This document shows positions 44,400 to 53,900 of a stretch of 64,000 nucleotides of DNA, one piece after another. How positions within the stretch are numbered: position 1 is the first letter of the stretch; each line of letters opens with the position of its first letter. This DNA is from Nothopassalora personata (lineage: Eukaryota; Ascomycota; Dothideomycetes; Mycosphaerellales; Mycosphaerellaceae), in NCBI GenBank assembly GCA_033816765.1, contig CM066290.1, positions 1,240,001 through 1,304,000 on the forward strand. The letters run 5' to 3'. The notes below the pieces were generated by a model that did not search any database, was not told where the DNA came from, and saw nothing but the letters and a program-made list of their open reading frames with translations. A program made the position numbers and the translations under genes.

Positions 44400-45450
44400 T
44401 CAGCCTTTCGCAGGCTGATCTGTTTGAGTTATCAAGCGCCTCAGTGCCCGCCAAATGGAGTCCCACAGGTTCGAATCGTGTACAACCACCACTTCATAAA
44501 GATAGAAGTCCTTTAAAATGTCCTTGCAACCCGCAAGCATTGTCAGCAAATGTGAGGGCGGCACTTTGCGAGGTCCCAGAGCTAACAATGCTATTAGACG
44601 GCGACTGTAGGCACCTATCATCAGCCTCGAGGGCAGATTGATGAAGTCCTCCTTCCACCAGAGTGCTGAGAGGGTAACATGAAGCGAGATGTCCGGACTC
44701 GGGATACAATGGCGGGGATCAGACTCGCAATGGCCTCGGAATTCTCGGTGGCTTCTGCTGATGCGCCAACCCCGTACATTGTTGGCCAGGCTTCGTACTT
44801 GAACTTAACGAGCGATGGTAAGATGAGTGCCATTGGCCGTGCGGCATTATGCTGTAGTGTTGCCATGTCGCAGTCGTCTGTCAGCGACAGCGACGCCGGG
44901 AGAATGTCGCACTCCTCCACCAGCCGCGAGATACCCGTTGGTAGGGTGATGCTGTAGGAAGAGACGCTGTCTGGCGATCGGGTGTCGTAACGAAGCCTGA
45001 CCACGAATTGCTGCTTGTTTTCCATGTCTGGTAAGATAGAGTCGATCAGCCCGAGGTTCAAAGACTGTGGCCGTGAGAGAAGTGCTTCGCAGCCCTTTAT
45101 GTACTCCTCCGCGGGGTCGAGGAAGTAGTTCACCTGCGGCCTTTCAACGATTTCGTTATCGCGAGGGACGATGATTGCACTAGTCTGTTGGCGTTGCTCG
45201 AAAGCTCGAAAAGTGAACCCCAACAATCTGGAGCTTTCGGCTAGTCGTGGAATGGACGGGACGTTTTTGATGCGCATCAACCGTGCCGTATCGAGTACGA
45301 AACAGACGAAATGCTGAAATGTATCCGCGCGTGAAAGCTCCGAAAGATGCTGCTGCCAACTTTTGCATGTGAGGCGAGTATTGAAAATACCCAGCTTAAC
45401 ACATCAGTAGTTTCTGCGATGAGCTCTAGAAGTTCGATAGATAAGTCCAT
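44400..45450 (-). pseudogene. F-box-like protein, frameshifted
   Basis: From ATG 45450 the minus strand reads MDLSIELLELIAETTDV, then continues one base out of frame (near 45393) as LGIFNTRLTCKSWQQHL. Together these fit the F-box pattern (L-x-x-E-L-L-x-x-I then the RLTCKSW-type helix). The main frame (to about 44705) is 210 residues without known motifs. A second frame change near 44700 leads to a Leu-rich tail containing LLTMLAGCKDILKDFYLYEV, typical of the C-terminal part of fungal F-box proteins, ending at 44400. F-box proteins link substrates to SCF ubiquitin ligases. The intervals between frames are too short for introns, so decay or errors are likely. Confidence 0.55.
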
Positions 45451-45701
45451 GATTTGGTGGTTTTCTGCTTCTTGGCTGAACTTGGACCATTCATATGTAA
45501 GTGTAAAAGTCACTCCGGAGGCGACTACAAGGCCTATGCTATTGAATCTTTACCATGTTATTTCGGTTGTGGGCAACACTATGGCATGGGACAGAAAGGT
45601 GACGGAATGCAAGCAAATTGATGAGCGAACGACATGGCTTGGTGGCATCCCCTATTTCTGACGTTGTGATCATCCTCTATACCATGAGAGGATACACAAC
45701 A

Positions 45702-46250
45702 TTACTCTTCTCCTCCACCCGTAACATCCCTAAAGTTGATCGTCTTTACGTCTACGTTGCATCCACGCACGGGGTCGCACTTCGGCTTCTTCTTCTTCTG
45801 ATCGTAAGTGATCTTCTGTACGCCCGTTAGCAACCAGACTCACAATTATATGATCAACAGTATCGTCACTTACCCAAATCTGGCAGCCATTCCTGCCGAA
45901 CTTCTGCTGCGTGCGTTTATTCGCGCACATGTTCTGGAACTGGGTGACGCAGTACTTCTGTGGAACCCACTGAGGTGGACCGCAATTGCCTAGGCCTGTT
46001 GGCAGATGTCTTCCGGTTAAGCTACGATGGGATTCGTACCATCAATCTCAACATGTGCCTTTGGCCATGGGAAGCCGCTGTCTCTGCCTGAGCCAGCGTA
46101 CTTTGATGGCACTGTGAGATCTTGTCGGGAGCAGAACTTGTTGATGGCATCGATTACACCTGGATATTTGACGATGTCGCATTTGCCGATGGGCGATTCG
46201 CCTACCACTACAGTGGCGAAAGCCAGAGTGATCAGAGAGGAGAGCTTCAT
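45702..46250 (-). CDS. Small secreted cysteine-rich protein (candidate effector)
   Basis: Predicted exons on the minus strand are 46040-46250, 45874-45995 and 45702-45815, with introns of 44 and 58 nt that have GT-AG ends; the first contains a CTTAAC branch-like motif. The spliced protein has 148 residues. A signal peptide of about 18 residues (MKLSSLITLAFATVVVG) is followed by a mature chain with eight cysteines, enough for four disulfides, and lysine-rich stretches near the C-terminus. The third exon is required to keep the last two cysteines. No enzyme motif is seen. Size, secretion and cysteine content fit apoplastic effectors or antimicrobial proteins, which is inference. It is divergent from the OsmC gene, sharing a 584-bp spacer. 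Confidence 0.78.
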
Positions 46251-46834
46251 GACAAGATTGACGTAGCAGTGCAGCGGAAGCCGTGATTTTCTCTCAAGCT
46301 CAGAAGGACGTCAAGGTCTATCGATTCAAAAGTATTTCAGCGAACAATACGTGGTTATATCGTACTGCATGCCGGTACCTGATGTCTTAATATTGTTCCA
46401 TGGCGATAATGGTAAAGGACAAAGAAATCAGTCACCTTCTCGGGAGGGATCTTGCGGTCAGTGTTTCTTTGTCTTCGGAGTCAACAGTCTGTGAGTCTAC
46501 TCTCAAGCTCCTGACAGCGCATTGGAGCATGTTGAGGTCTTGTGTTGGACTGTCATCCAGAAGTGTGCCCGAGTGAGGTGAGCTACGACCCTTGCATGCA
46601 CCAGACCATTCCTCAAGTTAACCCAGATTGAGATGAGGGGTCTGAAACGGGAGGCAGGGCCTGCGCGCTTTCGCGACACGCCAGCATAAACCCAAATAAT
46701 TGCGCCATCAACTCCTTTTGTGAGCAAGAACTGTAATTGATATTGTACGCAGCCGCTCGACCGAACATGTAGAGAGTGACTGTCCGGCTGGTGAGTATAT
46801 TCTTGACATTTCGACCTTTCTCGCTGTAGTAAGT
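46251..46834. promoter_or_regulatory. Shared promoter region between the secreted protein and OsmC genes
   Basis: A 584-bp spacer between divergent start codons. No further gene is seen. Specific binding sites cannot be assigned. Confidence 0.5.
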
Positions 46835-47445
46835 ATGGCGATCATGAACCGAGCGCTGCGAATTTTCACACGGCCATCATCCTACAGGACAGTCAACAGC
46901 ATAAGACCCTTTAGCAGCACTTTTGCCCGACAAGATACAATCCCATTCCATGTTGACGGCCAAGGTATCGGCGTAGCGCAGACTGTCGGCGTCAAGGACA
47001 CGCCACATGTCATCAATACAGATGCATATCCGGCCTTTGGCGGCAAGAACGAGCATCCCTCGCCACTTCACTTCAACTTGACCGCGTTGTCATCATGTAC
47101 GCAAGTTACTGGGTCGATTGTCGCCAAAGACCACGGCATCAACTTGAAAACCTGGAAGGTCAGTGTCACAGGTCAGCTGGATCCTGCTGTACTTGTTGGA
47201 GGCGCCGAGGGTAACGCAAATTGGAGCTCCATAAACCTGGATGTTGAGGTTGCGACTGGTGCGGATGGTGCCAAGTTCGATAAGTGGGCGAGCGAGGTTG
47301 AGAGGAGGTGTCCAGTCACGCAGCTGGTGAGTTGAGCGAAGACCGCTCGAAGTCCTCAATTTCTTCAAAGCATAGCTAACACATTTCGGTCTAGTTTAAG
47401 CGCAGCGGCGCCAAATGGTCTAGCAAGTGGGTCAACAAAGGCTGA
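46835..47445 (+). CDS. OsmC/Ohr-family protein, mitochondrial
   Basis: A thiol-dependent organic-hydroperoxide reductase family. Exons 46835-47326 and 47395-47445 (intron 68 nt, GTGAGT..CTAG) give 180 residues. The first about 30 residues are Arg/Ser-rich with no acid, a likely mitochondrial presequence. The family's two redox cysteines are seen in LSSCTQVTG (about residue 88) and ERRCPVTQL (about 160). The second exon adds FKRSGAKW, a conserved OsmC ending that is lost if the intron is read through. An alternative start is the Met at codon 4. Confidence 0.88.
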
Positions 47446-47931
47446 AGATAGTTGTCAAAGGGTGTATTGCAGAAGCGTACCATCTCTCGATATCAATAAT
47501 CAATTTTGTTGCCCAATGCGAATCTTGATACCACCGTTAATGCGGCGTTGGATTGATAACCACCACGTGCGGGAAGATGAACAGCCAATAATTGCAGCCA
47601 ATAATTGCAGCCAATCATTGGAGCCAATCATTGCAGCCAATAATTGCAGCCAATAATTGCAGCCAATAATTGCAGCCAATAATTGCAGCCAATAATTGCA
47701 GCCAATAATTGCAGCCAATAATTGCAGCCAATAATTGCAGCCAATAATTGCAGCCTAATTCGGCTCGAGTATATCATTACTTCAAGCACCAAGCACCAAA
47801 GAAAGGCCCAATCAGCGATCTCAAGAGTGATGGATGAGGATGATGGATGATGGATGATGGATGAGGACGCGACAGCAAGTTGTCTATACGAGTAGCTGAC
47901 GAAGCTCTTGATGCCACCAGACTCACTGATC
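47446..47931. other. Intergenic containing a CCAAT minisatellite
   Basis: Beyond the repeat at 47582-47750, a short GATGGATGATG-type run occurs near 47830-47860. No gene seen. Confidence 0.5.
47582..47750. repeat. Minisatellite: 13 tandem copies of a 13-bp CCAAT unit
   Basis: The unit CAGCCAATAATTG is repeated 13 times with period exactly 13. Only the third and fourth units differ (ATCATTG, and CAG changed to GAG). Every unit carries CCAAT, the core of the CCAAT-box. The minus strand shows long open frames through it (repeating LQLLAAIIGCNYW), a by-product of the repeat. It begins about 135 bp past the OsmC stop. Confidence 0.97.
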
Positions 47932-48480
47932 ATGTTGGAGCAAAGCATCCGAGCTGCCGAACGTGCTACCGTCTTGAAAGATAGCGATAATCTAACCGAC
48001 GAAGGAGGCCAAGATGCGCAGGATTAATTACCTACGCCAGTCTTCACGCCCGTGAGCTACAGGTCTAGATATGCGTCTCGACGGTGCTATCTCGACTCGC
48101 GTACAGCAAGAGGTCTGCTGTGGTACGAATCATGCAGTGAGAACGAGTTGCTCGGCTTTGCATGTCAGCGAGGCCTCTTGCCAGAATCTACGATCACAAG
48201 CCCACACTATCTAGCACCTTCCAAGACGGAACTTTGCTACATTCTGGAAAGAGCAGATGAAACTCCAGAATTCACTGGCTTCTTGCGACTGCCCACAGAA
48301 TTACGGAATATGATCTACCACTTCCACCTCGACTCTCTTCCACAAGTTGGGGCGATATCAAGATATCCACCTGTCGCCCGTGCTTCATATGGCGATTTTG
48401 CCACTTCGATGGAGATCACCGGGAAAGCTAGGTTCTGTGGCGATCGAAACGGTACCTTGCAGTGTCGGTGGGGGATGTGA
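47932..48480 (+). pseudogene. F-box/2EXR-like protein fragment with premature stop
   Basis: From ATG 47932 the frame runs to a TAA at about 48025, then stays open in the same frame to 48480. The second part includes FLRLPTELRNMIYHFHLD, the motif that opens many fungal F-box or 2EXR-type proteins (LP-x-E-[LI]-R-x-x-[IV]-[YW]). The expected rest of the domain (VSRQIR-type motif) is missing and the frame ends in unrelated sequence. The single nonsense codon could be CAA-to-TAA or GAA-to-TAA. Probably a decayed gene. An intron around the stop is possible but I see no good splice pair. Confidence 0.5.
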
Positions 48481-48651
48481 GAACGGAAGCACGACGGTGG
48501 AGGGGCGTCGATCTGGGTTGGCGGCGCAATTAACTTGATTAAGAATATTCGGAAAGATTATCAGGTACGATCGAGAATCACTTCGTACCGTGTCTGCAAG
48601 GGGCATTGATTCTATCGGGTCTCGGTTCGATTCTGCTACCATCCCTTCCTT

Positions 48652-49470
48652 TTACCTGGTCTTGTAGCTCCCCCAACACATCGACTCCGCTGAAGTCTCA
48701 GGGTAACTGAAGTTCCCTCTCTGAACCTCGTAATACTCATCATACAAATCCCAAAACGTGGCCGACTTCAACCTCTCCCCACGCTCAATCGTCTTCGCGC
48801 CATGCTCGACCATCGACTTCTTCCCCTTCACCATCGTCTTCGCCGCAACAATCGCCACGATCATCCTCCGCGCCGGATGAATGATCGGCGAATGTCTTGT
48901 CGCCGTGAAGATCTCATTGACAAAGTCCTCCGGTCTCTCGAGGTATGCGCCAATCTCGTGGAATTTCTTCATCGCTGCCAGTATGAACTTGTTACTCTCG
49001 AGCACGATGCCGATGTCCAGAGCACGGATGATGCGGCTGGCGGAAGCCACAATGGTGATCTGGTCGTAGCCATTGTGGAGTGGGAGGATGTGGCCGGTCG
49101 TGAGCCAGCGGACGAAGTCCTGGAAGTCGCAAACTTTGAATATTGTGAGGTAAAGCTTTTCATGAGGGGTCCCCGTTTTTGAGATGATGCCTCGTGTATG
49201 GTCATGTAACAGGGCGGTGTTACCGTTACTCGAAGGTCGGGTACCGAAGAGGCGGCTGAGATAGACGGAAGTGGACGTGAGAAGTTGGCGGGAGACAGTG
49301 AACTCGGCGAAACTCTCTGAATCTACCACGACTGAGATGTTGTCATCGTGGGGAGGCATTTTGGGTGGTCTGTCGGAGCGTCAGTTTTAGAGCAGAAGAA
49401 TCCGAATTCGGTTGACTTACGTGATGCGCTGGTCAACTCGAGGGAGGTTGAGTATCTTGTCCATCTCCAT
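48652..49470 (-). CDS. BTB/POZ domain protein
   Basis: Predicted exons on the minus strand are 49421-49470 and 48652-49369 (intron 51 nt, GTAAGT..GACAG), giving 255 residues from MEMDKIL. The second exon alone also has an ATG (at 49359), giving a 235-residue alternative. The BTB fold is suggested by VVVDSESFAEFTVSRQLLTSTSVYLSRLF (residues 30-60, here shortened) and by FVRWLTTGHIL with a following Leu-rich helix (about 110-160). BTB domains mediate dimerisation or Cullin-3 binding. Fungi have many single-BTB proteins of unknown role. The C-terminal about 60 residues have no known motif. Confidence 0.75.
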
Positions 49471-50229
49471 GTTGGCATTGCTTCGGTAGTGTGATGCGGG
49501 AGATTTGTGTTGTAGGACGGCTGTTGATCGCTGAACATGGTGGCGTGACTAAACGCGGCAAGAGACATTCTGAGGACAAGCAAACTTAGCTTCCTAGCAG
49601 CGGCACTTACGCACTGTTTGCTTCAAGATTCACAAGTCGAACTTGTCTCATGCGATTGTATTGACGATGACGCTTGGCTGAGCCGACATCATGCTTGCGC
49701 AGCAGCACATTCTTCCAAGGCGCGATGTGCCCTCGTGGCGTCCATCATGACATGGTCGGACCGCAGCTGGAGCAGAGCACCGTAACGTGGCCACGATCGC
49801 AATATTGGCGTGATAAGGCGCGAGCATCGTGGCTAGCCTCACATGTTGATCGTGCCGGTGTGTCCCAAGTATCCCAGCTTACCTATGGCATTGACGTGGT
49901 CGTGACAACGCACTGGAGCGCAGTGGTTAGAGACGCCCCGGATTGTTACTTGATTGCAGATCCCTCGAGTATATCATTGGCGTCGCCTGCTACCACACAA
50001 GCAGTCTCTCCAATCGTGCATCGTCCGCAGCGCCAACATCTCATCTTCCCCTTCATCCTTATTTCCGATGCTGCAGCCCTTTGTGTAGAAAGGCTCTTGT
50101 CCCGAAAGTGTCGTTCCCAGATCACAGCGTTACTTGGAAACGGTTGTGTTGATGCGATGCGTGCGAGAGGAGTGAAGAAGTGAAAGTGGAAAGTGAAGTG
50201 CGTTTCTCGGGGGAGTCGGTACAGCCCTA
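49471..50229. other. Intergenic, no supported gene
   Basis: A 169-codon plus frame (49674-50183) has no family resemblance. A tRNA A-box-like string (GCGCAGTGGTTAGAG, near 49918) has no matching B box. Confidence 0.45.
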
Positions 50230-50262
50230 AGCTGTCGGCTTGGCGCCCTTAAGCCGACAGCT
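50230..50262. repeat. 12-bp inverted repeat at the edge of the FMO pseudogene
   Basis: AGCTGTCGGCTT (50230-50241) and AAGCCGACAGCT (50251-50262) are perfect inverted repeats around a 9-bp loop. They lie just upstream of the truncated FMO coding sequence, so they may mark a rearrangement breakpoint or act as a hairpin. Confidence 0.8.
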
Positions 50263-50271
50263 CAGGCTTAT

Positions 50272-50803
50272 CTTATCCACGATGCCATCGTCGTAGGCGG
50301 CGGTCAAGCCGGTCTCAACAAACCCGGCTCCCACGGCATCGTGATCTGGTTCGTCAACACAGCCCACGACATCGCTGAAGATATGGCCAACGTCGGGATG
50401 CACACAACTACGGTGCAACGCTCACCAGCCTTTGTGAGAGGATCGTTAAAGGCGAGGTTCGCATGAAAGGCGAAGCTTTTGAACCTCTAACGGAGCTTCG
50501 GCTTCGTTTTGTGGACGGCTCAGAGCCGGAAGCTGATATCATTGTCGTATGTACTGGCTGCGGGAGAGACTATCGTAAAGCTGCAGCAGCTGTAGTCGGT
50601 GATGAGGTAGCAGAGCAGATGGATGATTATGGCGGGCCGGACAAGCAAGGTGAATTGGGAGGCGTGGTGTAGGCGGGTCACTCAGCTCTCTTTCATCTTG
50701 GTGGCGATGTTAGATCTGCGAGTTTCCCGAGTAGGTTCGTGGCTCTGCAGTTGCAGAAGAGGAAGTTGGGTGGGAGACTCGAGCCGTACTTGGAGGGGAA
50801 ATA
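50272..50803 (+). pseudogene. Flavin-containing monooxygenase, deleted and frameshifted
   Basis: The FAD-binding motif HDAIVVGGGQAGL (from 50278) is joined in frame to a later piece, VNTAHDIAEDMANVGM, the NADPH-binding block of FMOs (GSANTAHD in intact members). About 150 residues between them are missing. A frame change near 50460 leads to IIVVCTGCGRDYRKAAAAVVG (the fungal FMO CTG-x-DYRKA block). A TAG (50670-50672) interrupts before AGHSALFHLGGDVRSA, and the end is at 50803. Such FMOs hydroxylate N- or S-containing substrates. This copy cannot make a functional enzyme. Confidence 0.8.
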
Positions 50804-50842
50804 GCCAGATGTCCGTGTAATGCTGTAATTGGTAGACTGTCG

Positions 50843-52349
50843 TTATGGACTCGTTTCATATCTCGTTCTTGCTCTGACTCTGTCGCCGTATTTCCAGAAG
50901 AGCCATGGTATGGGCGCCATTACTGCTGTGCATAGCGCCAGTAAAGTAGTCGCCCAGCCAACGCCAAGAGCATGATACATCTGAGATGTTCTGGTCAGCA
51001 TAGGTTTGAGACCACTTGAACGCTTTTCTTACCTGCAAAGAAAACAACGGAAATGCCGCACTCAACGAATACCGGCTTAGCATCGCCGCGCCTGCCGCAG
51101 AAGCTCCATACAATGGTCCGTACGCGTCAATCATGAACAGATTGGATGGAGCATAGATCAGAACACTGCTCGACATAACGAAGCCCTGAAAGATGATCGG
51201 CACAATCCAGTGAAACCCAGATCGAACCGTCCATGAAAAGATGAGCAAGAAAGTTGGTAGAAGCGGCGATGCGATCATGGCTGGGTATAGTCTGTGCTCT
51301 GGGGGAAAGCGGTCAGTGTCGAGATGGGTCGTTCGAAAGCGAGCTAGGCGAGGCTGATAGATGGTGAGATCCATAACGATCATGGGAATTGGTGCAAGTA
51401 GCGCTCCGGAGATCAATCCGAGAAAGGAGAGCGATTGTCCAGTGAGGTTAAAGCTGTAGTACTGTTGGTAGATCCAGGGCGAAGCTGTGACGAAGGTATA
51501 CATCAACCCAAAGAGGAAGCCGCTATAAAGACACACCAGCGAGACGATAGGCTCGGTCAGCAGCATATGCACCGGTCTCAGGAACAGGACCGTGGCGTAG
51601 TATCTCGCTGTCTGCAATGGCGACATCTGCTCAGTAGCAGGACCTTCCACACCATGCTTTCTTGCTCTGCGTTGGAGTATAGTCTTCTTGTAAGTCTCCT
51701 TTGTGAAGATTATCGGAACATAGAAGACCAAGATCGAAAGGTTAGTGACCCACTGCGTCCATCGCCATCCTTTCGCTTGCACGACGAAACCACCTACCAA
51801 TGGTCCCAGCACAGCACCGAAAGTCGGGATGGCATAGTAGAAGCTCATTGTGATCGCTCGATACCGTCCAGCCGTGTAGTCCGTAATAGTCGCAGATGCG
51901 TTGCCAACTGCTGGAGCCGCAAACATGCCAGCGAAGAAGCGACATACGATCAGGCCAGCAACATTCGGCGAAAGCCCGGCGCCCAGTGTGAAGAGCGCGA
52001 ACATGGGTGTCGTAGCCAGAACGACAGCTTTACGTCCTGCTGTCTCGCTGAGCGGAGATCCCACCAGTGGCCCAAAGGCCATTCCGAGGTTGTACAGCGA
52101 CAGTGGCAAGATGGAAGCCTCCTCTGAACAATTGAAGTCACGCTTGACGAGTGCTGTTCCTGGACTGTAAAGTGAAGCAGCGAAGGTGCTGACAAAGGCC
52201 AAGCCCGTGAATGCCAGGGTCGAGTATATCTTCCTGGCTAGGGAGAAGTTTCTTGGATTGTCCGGATCATCTGGCGAGGCCCAGTCTGTCGCATGTTGAA
52301 AGGGCCCGCCGGCGAGGTCGTCTGTGGTGGCTAGTGTCTTTTCTGCCAT
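50843..52349 (-). CDS. MFS transporter, DHA1 polyamine/drug type
   Basis: A proton-coupled transporter of the major facilitator superfamily. Predicted exons on the minus strand are 51033-52349 and 50843-50980 (intron 52 nt), giving 484 residues. The second exon restores the last transmembrane helix (VGWATTLLALCTAVMAPIPWLFW). Reading through the intron gives an unrelated tail. Twelve hydrophobic segments are present. Motif A-like SPLSETAGRKAVV lies in the loop after helix 2, and the N-terminal NPRNFSLARK-type block is shared with fungal polyamine/multidrug (Tpo1-like) proteins. The substrate is unknown. Confidence 0.88.
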
Positions 52350-52810
52350 TGTGAAAGATCATGAGACAATGTTTGATGGCAGTCATTCTTTCTGACATTT
52401 AAGAGGAAATACATAGAAACACCAAGTAGGGAGGAATGATGTTGACGTGCCGAGTAACCGACCTCGGAGGACTCTTATGGAAGGCGAAGGGCGGGATGGG
52501 ATGTAATATTTCACTTACCAAGCAGCTACGCGAAGATTATTGGACATATTGATCGCTTTCGTTGAGAAAATCATCTATGCGCCTTTGCTGGACCTGTCCT
52601 GTATACATATGGATGATGTTGATGTGGAAGATCGATGCTTGCTGCCGGATGGGAATTGACCAAGACCAAAGTCATTCACTCTCCGTCAGCGCGACTTTTG
52701 TGGCCTGAGCGTGGATCCCACGTGGCTGCACACATGCAGGTCCTGCATATGACGCGGTCAACAAACACTGCTAACTTTCGCAGTGCATCTCGCGGGACAC
52801 TGTACTAGCA
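52350..52810. other. Intergenic between divergent genes
   Basis: Promoter region for the MFS transporter (minus) and the reductase (plus). No gene seen. Confidence 0.5.
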
Positions 52811-53818
52811 ATGGGAAGTCTGGACGACATCCTCAAGCAGGCTCTTGCAGTGCAGTCCGACGCACACCGCTCATGGCTAAACACGAAGCCTGAGCTCGAT
52901 GACGGTGGTCTTACAATGACAGTCTTGGGCTGCGGAACGATGGGCACAGCAGTGCTGGGTGGCATACTACAGTCGCTACAGAGCAAGAGTGAGGAGTTTG
53001 CGGCCGCATCATACACAACGATCAGCAACGAGCCGACGCCTCGACGACTGCCCTCGAAGTTCCGTGCCTGCGTGTCTAGCGCCGAAGGTGCGAAAAGAGT
53101 CAAAGCAGCCTTGAGCAAATACAACGCCAGGCTGAAAATTCACGTCAAGGAGAACGTGCGAGCTGTGCAAGACGCGGATATCGTGCTGCTTGCATGCGAA
53201 CCCCATATTGTGGCCAGGATCCTTCAGACTGAGGGCATGCGTGAAGCTCTGGCGGGGACCCTGCTGATCAGTATCTGCGCCGGTCTGTCTGAGAGCCTGC
53301 TCCACGATATTATATATGGTAGGGACTCGAATTCTTCCCCTACGGACATCGAGACATGCAGGATCGTGCGTGCAATGCCCAATACAGCAGCAGCGATACG
53401 CGAGAGCATGACTGTCATTGCAATCCCTGACCCTCCACTTGACGCCGGAAGGGATCCTCTCCTGACCTGGATCTTTACTCGCATCGGTCGTGTCATGCGC
53501 TTGCCTTCGGCCAACATCGATGCATGTACCGCTCTGTGCGGATCTGGCACTGCCTTTGCTGCAGTCATGGTTGAGTCTATGGCTGCTGGTGCCATCAGTA
53601 TGGGCATCCCGCGAGAACAGGCATATACTATGGCAGCACAAACGGTGCGAGGCGCCAGTGGGCTTATTCTGCAGGGCGAGCATCCTGCTGTACTTAGAGA
53701 CAAAGTGTCCACGCCAGGCGGATGTACGACCGTTGGGCTAATGGCACTCGAAGAGGGGGGCGCTCGAGGTACAATTGCCAAAGCTGTGCGAGACGCTACG
53801 TCTGCTGCGAGTCGATGA
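52811..53818 (+). CDS. pro3: Pyrroline-5-carboxylate reductase
   Basis: The last step of proline synthesis: reduces pyrroline-5-carboxylate to proline with NAD(P)H. 335 residues with no intron. The N-terminal Rossmann motif is TVLGCGTMGTAVLGG (about residues 38-52). The middle carries AMPNTAAAIRESM, and the C-terminal P5C-reductase dimerisation domain has ALCGSGTAFAAVMVESMAAGAISMGI and DKVSTPGGCTTVGL (the family signature). It is slightly longer than the usual 270-290 residues because of insertions around residues 70-95 and 175-185. The start at 52811 lies 11 nt after an in-frame-independent upstream region and fits the family N-terminus. Confidence 0.95.
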   Translation: MGSLDDILKQALAVQSDAHRSWLNTKPELDDGGLTMTVLGCGTMGTAVLGGILQSLQSKSEEFAAASYTTISNEPTPRRLPSKFRACVSSAEGAKRVKAALSKYNARLKIHVKENVRAVQDADIVLLACEPHIVARILQTEGMREALAGTLLISICAGLSESLLHDIIYGRDSNSSPTDIETCRIVRAMPNTAAAIRESMTVIAIPDPPLDAGRDPLLTWIFTRIGRVMRLPSANIDACTALCGSGTAFAAVMVESMAAGAISMGIPREQAYTMAAQTVRGASGLILQGEHPAVLRDKVSTPGGCTTVGLMALEEGGARGTIAKAVRDATSAASR

Positions 53819-53900
53819 ATCTGTGAAGATGCCGCCGAAAATCCTCGCAGCTACACACGAGCGCAACGCATAATCAATCCTGTTCAAACGCAATGAACAA

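Noticed and set aside
47500..47948. Minus-strand frames encoding repeated Leu/Ala/Ile-rich peptides
   Set aside because: A by-product of the 13-bp minisatellite; no start context or homologue-like flank.
49905..49985. Possible tRNA or tRNA-derived SINE (GCGCAGTGGTTAGAG looks like an A box)
   Set aside because: No acceptable B box (GGTTCGA) or acceptor-stem pairing at the right distance.
49674..50183. 169-codon plus-strand frame upstream of the FMO pseudogene
   Set aside because: No family resemblance or splice-consistent extension; likely chance.
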